From: JBCCGE01 sp039029455
GTDB taxonomy: Bacteria; Pseudomonadota; Gammaproteobacteria; Arenicellales; Poriferihabitantaceae
Assembly (NCBI GenBank): GCA_039029455.1
Contig: JBCCGE010000050.1
Location: 1 to 23,068 of the forward strand
Reading direction: 5' to 3'
Length of the DNA: 23,068 nt
This document shows, piece after piece, positions 1 through 7,895 of this stretch. A program made the position numbers and the translations under genes. The notes under the pieces are model-generated. The model did no database searches and was not told the origin of the DNA. It saw nothing but the letters and a program-made list of their open reading frames with translations. Position 1 is the stretch's first letter; the number at the start of each line of letters is the position of its first letter.

Positions 1-1044
1 CTGGTCATTGCAGAGCCGACTGACATCCCGGTGTCGAAGCGGCATCTGGATATGGTGCATGCTCATATGACGCTGAACGATAAGCCGCATCTGGGGGCTA
101 TAACGGCGAAAAGTCGCGCGCAGGATAGCGTGGATATGGCTGAGATTCTTCATGGAAAAGACGTTATGGACAACAACGTTGTCATCATGGCCAACGTTAA
201 TACGAACTCTCCGCTGCTGATCGATCGCGTCGTTACCGAGGCCATTCAGGTGTATTCATCCCGAGGACAGGCCATGGTCGTCACGCCATTCATCCTGACC
301 GGCGCGATGGGTCCCGTTTCAACGGTAGCATCTGTGGCTCAGGCGATGGCGGAATCGATGATTTGCTGCGCATTTGCTCAAACCGTAAGACCGGGCGCAC
401 CATTTGTCATGGGCAATTTTCTGTCCTCGATGAGTTTGAAATCCGGAGCGCCAACGTTTGGAATGCCGGAGCCGGTGCTGTCCAATTACATGATCGGTCA
501 ACTTGCTCGCCGCATTGGTCTGCCGTTGCGATGTGGCGGTTCTCTGACCGCTTCAAAAATTGAAGATGCCCAGGCCGCTTATGAGAGCGCGGATTCAATG
601 CACTCGACCGCGATGGCTGGCTCCAATTACACCCTTCACGCTGCCGGATGGCTGGAAGGCGGTCTCGCCACCGGATTTGAAAAACTGATTATGGACGCCG
701 ACAGACTGGGGAGCTATCAGAAACTGATGGCAGGTGTCGACATGGAATCGGATCAGTTTGCTCGAGACGCCTATGAAGAAGTGGAGCCGGGAGGACATTT
801 TCTGGGCTCGGCTCATACCATGCGACATTATCAGACGGCATTCTACAGCGCGGATCTCAGCGATAGCGAAAACGTGGAAAGCTGGGAGGAAAAAGGCAGC
901 AAGGATATGCGTAAGCGCGCGTTTGATAAATGGAACGCAATGCTGAATGCCTACGAAACACCGCCAATGGACGACAGTGTGCGGGAAGCGCTGGACGACT
1001 ATGTTGCCCGTCGAAAGGAAGAACTGCCAGACGCCTGGTACTGA
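1..1044 (+). CDS. MttB-family (trimethylamine/glycine betaine-type) corrinoid methyltransferase, C-terminal part, 5' truncated
   Basis: The reading frame is open from base 1, so the N-terminus lies outside the window; about 347 codons are visible of a family usually near 490-520 residues. Family members form a TIM barrel that moves a methyl group from a methylated amine to the cobalt of a corrinoid protein. The recognisable stretches are TPFILTGAMGPVS, GNFLSSMSLKSGAPTFGMPE, the GLPLRCGGSLTASKIEDAQ region and the C-terminal GGHFLGSAHTMRHY. No in-frame TAG occurs where true MttB carries pyrrolysine (around the SKIEDAQ region by distance from the C-terminus), so this is a non-pyrrolysine member. 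The characterised example of that branch demethylates glycine betaine. The substrate here cannot be read from sequence. The dehydrogenase gene follows after 54 bases on the same strand, suggesting one operon. Family assignment is firm; the substrate is open. Confidence 0.9.
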   Translation: MVIAEPTDIPVSKRHLDMVHAHMTLNDKPHLGAITAKSRAQDSVDMAEILHGKDVMDNNVVIMANVNTNSPLLIDRVVTEAIQVYSSRGQAMVVTPFILTGAMGPVSTVASVAQAMAESMICCAFAQTVRPGAPFVMGNFLSSMSLKSGAPTFGMPEPVLSNYMIGQLARRIGLPLRCGGSLTASKIEDAQAAYESADSMHSTAMAGSNYTLHAAGWLEGGLATGFEKLIMDADRLGSYQKLMAGVDMESDQFARDAYEEVEPGGHFLGSAHTMRHYQTAFYSADLSDSENVESWEEKGSKDMRKRAFDKWNAMLNAYETPPMDDSVREALDDYVARRKEELPDAWY

Positions 1045-1098
1045 GGAATTGAACGTTTCACCAACACAATTTGAACATCGTTAGTCAAACAAATCATC

Positions 1099-3543
1099 AT
1101 GCCTGACATTATTCAAGAAAACGCAACGACAGCCGCGCTGCCCAGCCACGCACAGGTCGCCATCATTGGCGGTGGCGTCGTCGGCTGTTCTATTTTGTTT
1201 CATCTGGCCAAATTTGGCTGGAAGGACGTTGTTCTCCTTGAAAGAGATCAACTCACCTCCGGCTCCAGCTGGCACGCAGCAGGACAGATTCATACCATCA
1301 GCTCTGATCCGAATATTTCCAGATTACAAAGTTATACCATCGATCTGTACAAGGAAATTGAAGCACTTTCGGGTCAGTCCATTGGTTCGCATATTACGGG
1401 TGGTTTTTATCTGGCTTCCAATAAGACCTGGTATGACTACCTTAAGCGAGAACGGTCGAAAGCTCGATACATGGGGCTGCAACAGGAGTGGATCAGTCCG
1501 CAGGAAGTTGCAGAACGGCACCCGCTTATAGATCCAAAGCATTACTATGCCGCACTCTGGGATGATCAGGATGGTGACCTTGATCCGTCGGGTACAACCT
1601 ATGCGTTTGCAAAAGCGGCAAAACACTATGGCGGACGGTACTTTACCTATACGCCGGTCACTGCAACCAAGCAGAAAGCAGACGGCAGCTGGGATGTGGT
1701 CACGGATAAAGGCACCATCAATGCCGAGCATGTGGTGAACTGCGGCGGTTTATGGGCGCGTGAAGTCGGGCATATGGCCGGTCTGCATTTACCGGTTCAA
1801 CCGATGGAGCACCACTACCTGCTTACCGAGACGATTGATGAGATCGCAAATTCATCAAGCCGCCTGCCCTGCGGTATTGACTACGAAGCCAATATTTACT
1901 TCAGGCAGGAACGCGACGGAATGCTGCTTGGAACTTACGAACCACGGGGAACTCCCTGGAAGGTGGATGGAACACCGTGGGACTTCGGACATGAGTTGCT
2001 GAATCCGGATCTCGAGCGTATCGCCGATCGACTCGAACTCGGTTTCGAGCGCATTCCTGCACTTGCCGATGCAGGTATCCGACAGTCGATCAATGGCCCC
2101 TTCACGTTTGGACCCGATGGAAATCCCATGATCGGCCCCGTTCCCGGCATGACGAATTACTGGTGCGCGGTCGGCGTCATGGCAGGTTTTTGTCAGGGTG
2201 GTGGTGTTGGACTGACTATGGCCGAGTGGATGGTTGACGGAGAGCCGTCCATCGATGTCTGGGCAATGGATATTGCGCGATTTGGGAACTGGGCATCTCC
2301 GGATTGGGGCACCGTAAAGTCGACGGAAAATTATGAACGTCGGTTTGTAATGACCTTTCCAAATGAAACGCTGCCAAAAGGACGAAAACAACAGACCACA
2401 GCACTTTATGATCGCCTGATCTCAAAAGGCGCTCGAATGGGTCAGTCCTTTGGGCTGGAAAATGCACTTTGGTTTGCAGACAGCCCTGACGATGCCTGGG
2501 AAGATCCCACATTTGAGCGAAATCGTTCGCATGATTACGTCGCCCGTGAAGTAATGGCCGTGCGGGAATCAGTCGGGGGTATAGAAATCGCCAATTTCGC
2601 AAAGCACTCGATTTCCGGTCTGGGGGCTCGTGAGTGGTTGAACAAAACCATGGCCGGCCATATTCCCAAACCGGGTCGAATGACGTTGACGCCGATGCTG
2701 ACCGCGAAAGGCCGACTCTATGGTGATCTGACCGTCGCCTGTCTCGGTGATGAAAACTTTATGCTGTTCGGTTCCGGAGCGATGCAGGACGCCCACAGTC
2801 GATGGTTTACCCGTACCTTGCCCACTGGCGTTCGCTATGAAAATCAGACCGGTGACTGGCACGGCATTGCCTTGTCAGGACCGCACTCGCGGGAACTTCT
2901 GTCGAGAGTTTGCCGGGATGATATCTCTGCAGAAGGTTTGAAATTCCGCGATTGCCGACAGACCTATGCCGGAGGCGTGCCGGTGATTCTGAACAGGATC
3001 AGCTTTTCCGGCGAACTTGGCTACGAGATTTACTGCCGTCCGCAATACCTGTTACGTCTCTCGGAGGCGATCGAGGACAACGGCGCGGATCTTGGCTATA
3101 AATGGTATGGTTCTCGTGCTCTGATGAGCCTTCGTCTCGAAAAAGGTTGGGGCGCCTGGGGACTTGAATTCCGGCCCGACTTTAATGCGATCGAGTCAGG
3201 TATGGAGACATTCGTTAACTGGAATAAGGATTTCGTCGGAAAGGAAGCAACACTTGGGTTTAAAGACGACGGAGTCGGTCGAAAGCTTGTCACTCTGACC
3301 ATTGATTCACCCATAGACGTAACGCTCGACGAAGCCATTTTGAAAGACGATCGTGCAATCGGATACATCTGCTCCGGTGGATACGCGCACTATGTCAGGC
3401 AATCCATGGCGATGGGCTACGTTGCTATCGAACACTCTGCTCCGGGCACCGAGGTCGATGTCGAGATACTTGGCGAATTCTACAAAGCGAAGATTCAGGG
3501 TTCACCGCTCTACGATCCCGATGGCGCCAGGATGCGGAGCTAA
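1099..3543 (+). CDS. FAD-dependent dimethylglycine/sarcosine dehydrogenase-like protein with C-terminal GcvT domain
   Basis: The 814 residues match the usual 800-860 of dimethylglycine and sarcosine dehydrogenases. The N-terminal DAO-type FAD domain spans about residues 18-390, with the dinucleotide motif GGGVVG at 24-29. The motif SSWHAAG places His59 where the family's covalent 8-alpha-histidyl-FAD attaches. A FAO_M-like linker follows. From about residue 440 to the end lies an aminomethyltransferase (GcvT) domain, with LSGPHSRELL, SFSGELGYEIY and RLEKGWGAWG. These enzymes oxidise N-methyl groups of amino acids, pass electrons to ETF, and capture formaldehyde on tetrahydrofolate. No signal peptide is visible, so it is cytoplasmic. 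The ATG at 1099 sits just ahead of the FAD domain; no clear Shine-Dalgarno precedes it. Linkage to the MttB gene suggests it oxidises that enzyme's demethylated product, for example dimethylglycine. N-methylglutamate is another possible substrate. Confidence 0.9.
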   Translation: MPDIIQENATTAALPSHAQVAIIGGGVVGCSILFHLAKFGWKDVVLLERDQLTSGSSWHAAGQIHTISSDPNISRLQSYTIDLYKEIEALSGQSIGSHITGGFYLASNKTWYDYLKRERSKARYMGLQQEWISPQEVAERHPLIDPKHYYAALWDDQDGDLDPSGTTYAFAKAAKHYGGRYFTYTPVTATKQKADGSWDVVTDKGTINAEHVVNCGGLWAREVGHMAGLHLPVQPMEHHYLLTETIDEIANSSSRLPCGIDYEANIYFRQERDGMLLGTYEPRGTPWKVDGTPWDFGHELLNPDLERIADRLELGFERIPALADAGIRQSINGPFTFGPDGNPMIGPVPGMTNYWCAVGVMAGFCQGGGVGLTMAEWMVDGEPSIDVWAMDIARFGNWASPDWGTVKSTENYERRFVMTFPNETLPKGRKQQTTALYDRLISKGARMGQSFGLENALWFADSPDDAWEDPTFERNRSHDYVAREVMAVRESVGGIEIANFAKHSISGLGAREWLNKTMAGHIPKPGRMTLTPMLTAKGRLYGDLTVACLGDENFMLFGSGAMQDAHSRWFTRTLPTGVRYENQTGDWHGIALSGPHSRELLSRVCRDDISAEGLKFRDCRQTYAGGVPVILNRISFSGELGYEIYCRPQYLLRLSEAIEDNGADLGYKWYGSRALMSLRLEKGWGAWGLEFRPDFNAIESGMETFVNWNKDFVGKEATLGFKDDGVGRKLVTLTIDSPIDVTLDEAILKDDRAIGYICSGGYAHYVRQSMAMGYVAIEHSAPGTEVDVEILGEFYKAKIQGSPLYDPDGARMRS

Positions 3544-3699
3544 GGACAATTGCCTGAATAAATTTCATCAGACAGCCTGCATCTGAAGCACCTAACAGGC
3601 GTACCCGGACAGTATTGATGGGCGATAGCAGCAATATGTATAGGGTCGAATCGTCTTGACTAAATCGGCTGAATTTATTTATAAATCAGTAATTTAAAA

Positions 3700-4347
3700 T
3701 TAACTGTTTATGTATTTATTGATGATTTTTGCCATGCTGGCCGGATTGAGAATGGGCGGGAAGAAAGTCGCCAGTTCGCCATTTTCATCCAGCAGGTAGA
3801 TGTAGGACGAGTGTGAAATAATCGGTTCACCGTCCCAGTCGATATCGATCACTTCCGGTTTCTGATTGTAGGCCTGATACGCTACGTTAAGTTGTTCAGC
3901 AGTGCCCGAAAGACCAATCAAATGAGGATTATATTTCTCCAGCGCGGGCCCCATATTGGTTGGATTATCGCGATCAGGATCGACTGTAATTACAATCGGG
4001 TTCAGCTCTTTGTCCAGCTTTTCGACCTGATCCAAGGCCTTCCCGATCCGGGCCAGTGTAATTGAGCACATGTTTTTACAGTTCACGTACCCAAAAAACA
4101 CAAGGGTATGCTTGCCAAGGTAACTTCGGTCGGTAACCGTGTTGCCAAGATGGTCGACAAGTTCAAAAGGACCGCCGACGTCGATAGGCAGCGATTCTCC
4201 TGAACCACTGCCTACCGTGCTCGGTAATGATTCGAGCGAGACTCCCTGATCAGCACTGTGGTCCTCGGTTCCATGACCGATTGCCAATGAAGACCAGCCC
4301 AAAGATGTGGCCAGCAGCGCTGCAGGAAATATCCTTCTGAAAGCCAT
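3700..4347 (-). CDS. SCO1/SenC family copper-binding thioredoxin-fold protein
   Basis: SCO proteins are envelope-anchored or periplasmic copper chaperones and thiol reductases for the CuA site of cytochrome oxidase, and sometimes for other copper enzymes. The family ligands are present: the CxxxC motif CKNMC (Cys90 and Cys94, counted from the chosen start) and the distal His179 in ISHSSYIYLL. The FFGYVNC strand and TVDPDRD are also typical. I choose the ATG at 4347 (215 residues) because it begins a signal sequence, MAFRRIFPAALLATSLGWSS. A longer frame up to 4491 would bury that signal behind 48 residues that overlap the upstream gene. The preceding gene ends 22 bases away, so this is the third gene of a minus-strand operon with two exported cysteine-containing proteins. 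The target copper enzyme is not in the window. Confidence 0.9.
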   Translation of the reverse strand: MAFRRIFPAALLATSLGWSSLAIGHGTEDHSADQGVSLESLPSTVGSGSGESLPIDVGGPFELVDHLGNTVTDRSYLGKHTLVFFGYVNCKNMCSITLARIGKALDQVEKLDKELNPIVITVDPDRDNPTNMGPALEKYNPHLIGLSGTAEQLNVAYQAYNQKPEVIDIDWDGEPIISHSSYIYLLDENGELATFFPPILNPASMAKIINKYINS

Positions 4348-4369
4348 CTCGCTCACCGGGAATCCGTGT

Positions 4370-4909
4370 TTATTTGAAGTACTCTGCGTCAGCTTCCGGC
4401 CCGAGCCCCAGTCGACCGTCACGTTCGATGATTGCCTTGACTCGAGCATCCCGGGCATACCACTTTTTAGCTTTGCGGGGTTTACTGTCATTGCGCGCGG
4501 CCCAGGCTTTCAGAAACCGGCGGGATTTCTCCCATTTCTTGCCGCCTGCAGGGCGCATACGCTGAACCTGAAAGAATTTCACACCCTGATTTTCAGTGTA
4601 CAAGCCATCGACTTCAATTTCTTCACCGCAAAAGCCGTGTAGCTCGTCGGCAGCGCCAGTAAACAGTGTCAGATTTTTGGCAACAAGCACAACTCCATTA
4701 TCGGCTGTCTTCAGGCCGAGTTGGCGGGTGCCCTCTCCGCAATTAGCCGGACAATTACCGGTCAGCTCGCAGGCAATATCCACAACTGTTCCGGTGAATT
4801 TCGCCTCCTGTTCATTCAGCAAACCCCAGCTTTTAGCGGCATAAGTGGGTTGCATCAACACCATCAAACTGGCCGCTGCAAAAGCGATCGTAAATGATTT
4901 CGAATTCAT
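4370..4909 (-). CDS. Exported cysteine-containing protein with basic C-terminus, unknown function
   Basis: I do not recognise a named family. The 179 residues start with a Sec-type signal sequence (residues 1-25, cleavage likely after TYA-A). The body begins TGTVVDIACELTGNCPANCG and carries Cys47, Cys53, Cys57 and later Cys94 in HGFCGEEIEVDGLY. Short beta strands spaced like an OB fold follow. From about residue 120 the tail is strongly basic and tryptophan-containing (KKWEKSRRFLKAW), unlike the upstream protein. Its ATG overlaps the TGA of the upstream gene (ATGA), with a good Shine-Dalgarno seven bases ahead, so the two are translationally coupled. The core resembles the upstream protein: both have a TG-x-V-x-D-x-x-C start and a late DGL(Y/N) segment, suggesting a duplicated fold. 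The SCO gene downstream points to metal or thiol chemistry in the periplasm, which is inference only. Confidence 0.8.
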   Translation of the reverse strand: MNSKSFTIAFAAASLMVLMQPTYAAKSWGLLNEQEAKFTGTVVDIACELTGNCPANCGEGTRQLGLKTADNGVVLVAKNLTLFTGAADELHGFCGEEIEVDGLYTENQGVKFFQVQRMRPAGGKKWEKSRRFLKAWAARNDSKPRKAKKWYARDARVKAIIERDGRLGLGPEADAEYFK

Positions 4910-5355
4910 GGTCGTGCCTCCGCTGGAAGGATACCGACAGCTTCATGTGTCAGCTTTGTTATGCCCTGATCACTCACGATGTTGTCGATCATGATGTAGT
5001 TCAGCCCGTCAAGTTCGAAGGTCGTACCTTCAACTGTAAGTTCATGACTCTGGAGATTCAGCAGCTCTTCGTTGGCAACATTTGTGGTGTCTTCTCCCAC
5101 ACCCATCACCATATAAATCGTTCCGTCCGAGCTATCCAGAATACCAACAGGGATTCCACCCGCCGCGCACCACACCGCACAAACGTGATGAGTGGTACCG
5201 AGCATGAATTCTGACGGACCCATTATTTGCGATACGTAGCACCAGGTATCCATTACTTCCCCGGTGATTGTTTTCTTTTCATTGGCCTGAGCTGTGGCGA
5301 ATGCCATTGGCATCAGCAGCACTCCCAGAGTGAGTTTTCTGATTATCGACCTCAT
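4906..5355 (-). CDS. Small exported protein with HHxC-x3-C motif, unknown function
   Basis: The 149 residues begin with a signal peptide (MRSIIRKLTLGVLLMPMAFA, cleavage likely after AQA at 24). The mature part opens TGEVMDTWCYVSQIMG and continues to HHVCAVWCAAGGIPVGIL, giving Cys39, His56, His57, Cys59 and Cys63, a plausible metal site or disulfide set. The rest reads as short beta strands (YMVMGV, HELTVEGTTFELDGLNYIMI), consistent with a small OB-like barrel. It is the first gene of the three-gene operon ending in SCO, and overlaps the next gene by four bases. The start has a GAGAG purine run about five bases upstream. I know no experimentally defined role; a periplasmic redox or copper-handling partner of SCO is a guess from context and the Cys/His cluster. 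Confidence 0.8.
   Translation of the reverse strand: MRSIIRKLTLGVLLMPMAFATAQANEKKTITGEVMDTWCYVSQIMGPSEFMLGTTHHVCAVWCAAGGIPVGILDSSDGTIYMVMGVGEDTTNVANEELLNLQSHELTVEGTTFELDGLNYIMIDNIVSDQGITKLTHEAVGILPAEARP
4917..4921 (-). promoter_or_regulatory. Shine-Dalgarno GGAGG of the second exported cysteine protein
   Basis: On the minus strand GGAGG sits seven bases ahead of the ATG at 4909, inside the end of the upstream gene. It fixes this start and supports coupled translation across the ATGA overlap. Confidence 0.75.
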
Positions 5356-5569
5356 CTTCGCTCTCTATATGTTGAAGGTATTTGTCTGGACAGCCTCTAT
5401 ATCCAATGGTTCCCTGCATACTCAATAAAATTGATGACGCAACGCGCATTGTGAAATCCAGGAGATAGACTCTCAATCAATTAGCGAAGCCCCTCTTTAC
5501 CGTCCACATTGGGTATCCGGTGTTTTAGTCTTTCCTGAAACGCCGGTGGCCTATGTCCATAGTCAGCCC

Positions 5570-7207
5570 TCAGGCTGCGACCTGACGGCAATAGCACGAC
5601 GCTCTTACCGGTACTTCAGCCCTCGCCGACGCCTTATCCAGCTGCAGTTTCACCTGCAGTGCCTCAGCGGTTTCGCCACGACGGACCAGGCACTCGTGCA
5701 GTCCGTGCAGACTCCATACATTACCCGGATGCTGACAGGCCCGGCTCAGGGTATCGTCCAGTCCGAGATCGGCCCGATAGACTGTTTCCGCCTCCTCATA
5801 CCGACCCTGGTCAATAAGCAATGCACCGAGTGCATGGCGCGTCGGCTGCATCCAGCCCCATGGCTCATCGTAGGGCAGATTATCATCGATTTCGACGGAT
5901 TTTCGCAGGTGGGTAAACGCCTGATCGTGATTGCCTTTGTGGTATTCAAGTTCACCGAGCAACATTTGTTCAGCGACGCCAAGAATATCTCTACAGGTGT
6001 TATTGAACAGCATTCTGGTCTCCGGAACCCGTTCCAGAGCGGCGTAAAATTCGGACTTTTCCGACTCGGCAGCATCGATGTCTCCGAGATTGGCCAGAGC
6101 GACTGTGCGTGCATAACGCATCATTGCCGTCGTAACGGCGTAAAGATCCGAATCGGCTGGCATCTCCTGTTGAAGAATATCCCGCCAGCGGCCGAAACGA
6201 ATCAATACATGCTGTTTCATTGGCACGAAACCCTCAAACCAGTCGGCCATCTCCGCCATGAAATCATCTGATATCACCGACAGCAGCTTTTCCGAGGCTT
6301 CCAGCGCTACTGAGACCTGCCCCAGAAACATGGCTCCATATACTTTGAAGTGGTAGTTGTGGGCCCGGTATACCGCATAAAAATTGTCTCTCCCTGTTCG
6401 TTCCGCGAACTGCTCATCGGCAACGATCGCATTGTGGTTCCGCGAAACAACGTTTTGGTAGTCGCCGCACAGCACGTCTACATGGGTTGGCATATGCAGA
6501 AGATGCCCGGCATCCGGCACCAGCGTTGCCAGCGCGTCGCCATGGCGCAGTGCACGTTCCGGATGCGGCGACATTTCCATCAAGTGCAGGTACATGTGCA
6601 GCAAACCGGCATGGTTCCAGGCGCCACGCAAATTCTCAAACGCATTATCCAGAACATTGATTGCTTCCAGAGTATCGGCCCCTTCTGCGGGTTCCCCGCT
6701 CGGGAGATCCCATAGCTGCCACGGGGTTCGGTTCATAATTGCTTCTGCGAACAGCGCGCATACATCCAGGTCTTCAGGATGCCTGGTGTGGACTGATCTC
6801 ATGGCATCGGCATACGCATCATTCCAGGTTCCGAAATCTGTAACGGAAGCGCTTTCCGGATAGCGCAACGCGAGCGCGCCAATTAAGTCCTGTTCGAATC
6901 CTGACGCCCCGCTAACCAGCCTTGTCGCCTCGTGAACCGCCTGGTGAGCTCGGTCGATGCATTCCGGCTTCTCCTCGTCCTCGAAAGCTTCCCAGGGTTT
7001 GTTGTAGTTGGGACCAATCGCGTAGGCAATACCCCAGTGGGCCATTGCACACTCGCTGTCTTCGAGCAGGGCTTTTTCAAAACATGAGATTGCCTCTTCG
7101 TGGTTATAGCTGTAAACCCAGAGCAGGCCACGGTCAAACCATTTTTGTGCTTCAGCGGATTGAGTATTAACCGTGCGCGAATAGCTGCCGAGATTGTAAT
7201 AATCCAT
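5570..7207 (-). CDS. Tetratricopeptide repeat protein, TPR38-like family
   Basis: The chosen ATG at 7207 gives 545 residues, MDYYNLGSYSR onward; a longer frame starting at 7255 adds 16 residues but has no ribosome site, whereas GAGGGG lies just ahead of 7207. The protein is all-helical with degenerate TPR units. It opens with the characteristic YNHEEAISCFEKALLED and CAMAHWGIAYAIGPNYNKPW, which match the TPR38-type family seen in bacteria and animals. Histidine- and methionine-rich loops occur mid-protein (HAGLLHMYLHLMEMSPHPE and AGHLLHMPTHVDV). There is no signal peptide or membrane segment. The biochemical function of the family is not established. It lies between the SCO operon and the Lrp regulator, all on the minus strand but with gaps of about 214 and 104 bases, so it is probably its own transcript. 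Confidence 0.85.
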   Translation of the reverse strand: MDYYNLGSYSRTVNTQSAEAQKWFDRGLLWVYSYNHEEAISCFEKALLEDSECAMAHWGIAYAIGPNYNKPWEAFEDEEKPECIDRAHQAVHEATRLVSGASGFEQDLIGALALRYPESASVTDFGTWNDAYADAMRSVHTRHPEDLDVCALFAEAIMNRTPWQLWDLPSGEPAEGADTLEAINVLDNAFENLRGAWNHAGLLHMYLHLMEMSPHPERALRHGDALATLVPDAGHLLHMPTHVDVLCGDYQNVVSRNHNAIVADEQFAERTGRDNFYAVYRAHNYHFKVYGAMFLGQVSVALEASEKLLSVISDDFMAEMADWFEGFVPMKQHVLIRFGRWRDILQQEMPADSDLYAVTTAMMRYARTVALANLGDIDAAESEKSEFYAALERVPETRMLFNNTCRDILGVAEQMLLGELEYHKGNHDQAFTHLRKSVEIDDNLPYDEPWGWMQPTRHALGALLIDQGRYEEAETVYRADLGLDDTLSRACQHPGNVWSLHGLHECLVRRGETAEALQVKLQLDKASARAEVPVRASCYCRQVAA

Positions 7208-7211
7208 CGTA

Positions 7212-7217
7212 CCCCTC
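7212..7217 (-). promoter_or_regulatory. Shine-Dalgarno GAGGGG deciding the TPR protein start
   Basis: On the minus strand GAGGGG precedes the ATG at 7207 by four to six bases. This favours 7207 over the longer frame beginning at 7255. Confidence 0.65.
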
Positions 7218-7311
7218 ACTGTTGAACTTTTATCAGAGCAGTGTATCACGCGCACCCGGAGTCCTTTATGGGCAAACTCGTGGCCGCAGCGACAACATCT
7301 CAGGCTCTTTG

Positions 7312-7776
7312 TTACAGGATGGGCAGTTGGTCCGATCGCTTAACTTCTTCCATGGCGATATAGGTGTGCGTTTGAGACACCCCGGGCAGTGTGGCCAGTT
7401 CCTTGCCAAGGAACGCTCTGTAGGACTTCATATCGGCAAACCGAAGTTTCATTAAGTAGTCGAATCCGCCAGCAACCATCTGGCACTCAACAACCTCAGG
7501 CAACGCCCTGACCCGCTCGGCAAAACGATCAAATACATCATTTGTGGTGCGATCCAGGACAATCTCCACAAATACCAGCAGCCCCATCGCCAGCTTATCC
7601 GGATCAAGGACCGCTCGGTATCCCTGAATAACGGCGTCGCGCTCAAGGCGTCGGACTCGATCAAGACACGGGGTCGGACTCAGATTGACCCGTTTAGCCA
7701 GCTCCACATTGGTCATCCGACCGTCTCGCTGCAGCTCTGACAGAATCCGTTTATCAGTACGATCTAAATTTCTCAC
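7312..7776 (-). CDS. Lrp/AsnC family transcriptional regulator, probable proline-utilisation regulator
   Basis: From the GTG at 7776 the protein is 154 residues, the normal length of the family. It opens RNLDRTDKRILSELQRDGRM, the standard N-terminal winged-helix start, followed by the recognition helix NLSPTPCLDRVRRLE. The C-terminal RAM ligand-binding and oligomerisation domain contains VEIVLDRTTND and VVECQMVAGGFDYLMKLRF. The frame can be extended to a GTG at 7881, but those 35 residues are unlike the family and would consume the promoter region, so I prefer 7776, although no strong ribosome site is seen there. It is divergent from putA. In Agrobacterium and other alphaproteobacteria PutR, an Lrp-type protein, activates the adjacent putA in response to proline; the same arrangement suggests that job here. 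Family certain, target inferred. Confidence 0.87.
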   Translation of the reverse strand: MRNLDRTDKRILSELQRDGRMTNVELAKRVNLSPTPCLDRVRRLERDAVIQGYRAVLDPDKLAMGLLVFVEIVLDRTTNDVFDRFAERVRALPEVVECQMVAGGFDYLMKLRFADMKSYRAFLGKELATLPGVSQTHTYIAMEEVKRSDQLPIL

Positions 7777-7791
7777 AGTATTTAATTCTGT

Positions 7792-7820
7792 TTGTTTAGC
7801 TAAACAGTATATTTTATATC
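7792..7820 (+). promoter_or_regulatory. Candidate sigma-70 promoter for putA
   Basis: TTGTTT (7792-7797), a 17-base spacer, then TATATC (7815-7820). The -35 overlaps the palindrome and the second inverted repeat falls just past the expected start of transcription, a sensible layout for a regulated promoter. The match to consensus is only moderate. Confidence 0.35.
7793..7806. promoter_or_regulatory. 14-base perfect palindrome in the lrp-putA intergenic region
   Basis: TGTTTAGCTAAACA is its own reverse complement. It lies in the AT-rich region between the divergent Lrp-type gene and putA and overlaps the -35 position of the putA promoter I propose. It is a candidate operator for the Lrp-type regulator. 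A shorter direct repeat, ACAGTAT, flanks this area at 7775-7781 and 7804-7810. Confidence 0.5.
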
Positions 7821-7836
7821 TTTTAAAGACGAAAAC

Positions 7837-7852
7837 AGCAGAACATTCTGCT
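7837..7852. promoter_or_regulatory. Inverted repeat AGCAGAA-N2-TTCTGCT upstream of putA
   Basis: Seven-base arms (7837-7843 and 7846-7852) separated by two bases form a near-perfect dyad, about 45 bases centre to centre from the 14-base palindrome, roughly four helical turns. The core CAGAA-N2-TTCTG recurs upstream of the class V PLP enzyme at 11030-11041. Candidate regulator site, probably for the divergent Lrp-type protein. Confidence 0.5.
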
Positions 7853-7895
7853 TTCACATTGTTACCATTCAGGAATCCCACTATTTTTGAAGTTC

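Noticed and set aside
1..1044. Possible pyrrolysine-containing MttB
   Set aside because: No in-frame TAG interrupts the visible frame at or near the expected site, so pyrrolysine is not encoded here.
3669..3689. AT-rich imperfect hairpin between the flavoprotein and SCO genes
   Set aside because: The arms contain a bulge and are nearly all A/T, with no GC stem; not convincing as a terminator. The 156-base gap otherwise shows nothing.
4348..4491. 48-residue N-terminal extension of the SCO protein
   Set aside because: It overlaps the upstream gene, is not family-like and would hide the signal sequence that begins at the ATG at 4347.
5546..6271. A 241-codon open frame on the plus strand
   Set aside because: Antisense to the TPR protein gene, which has clear repeats and a ribosome site. 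No start signal or recognisable motif.
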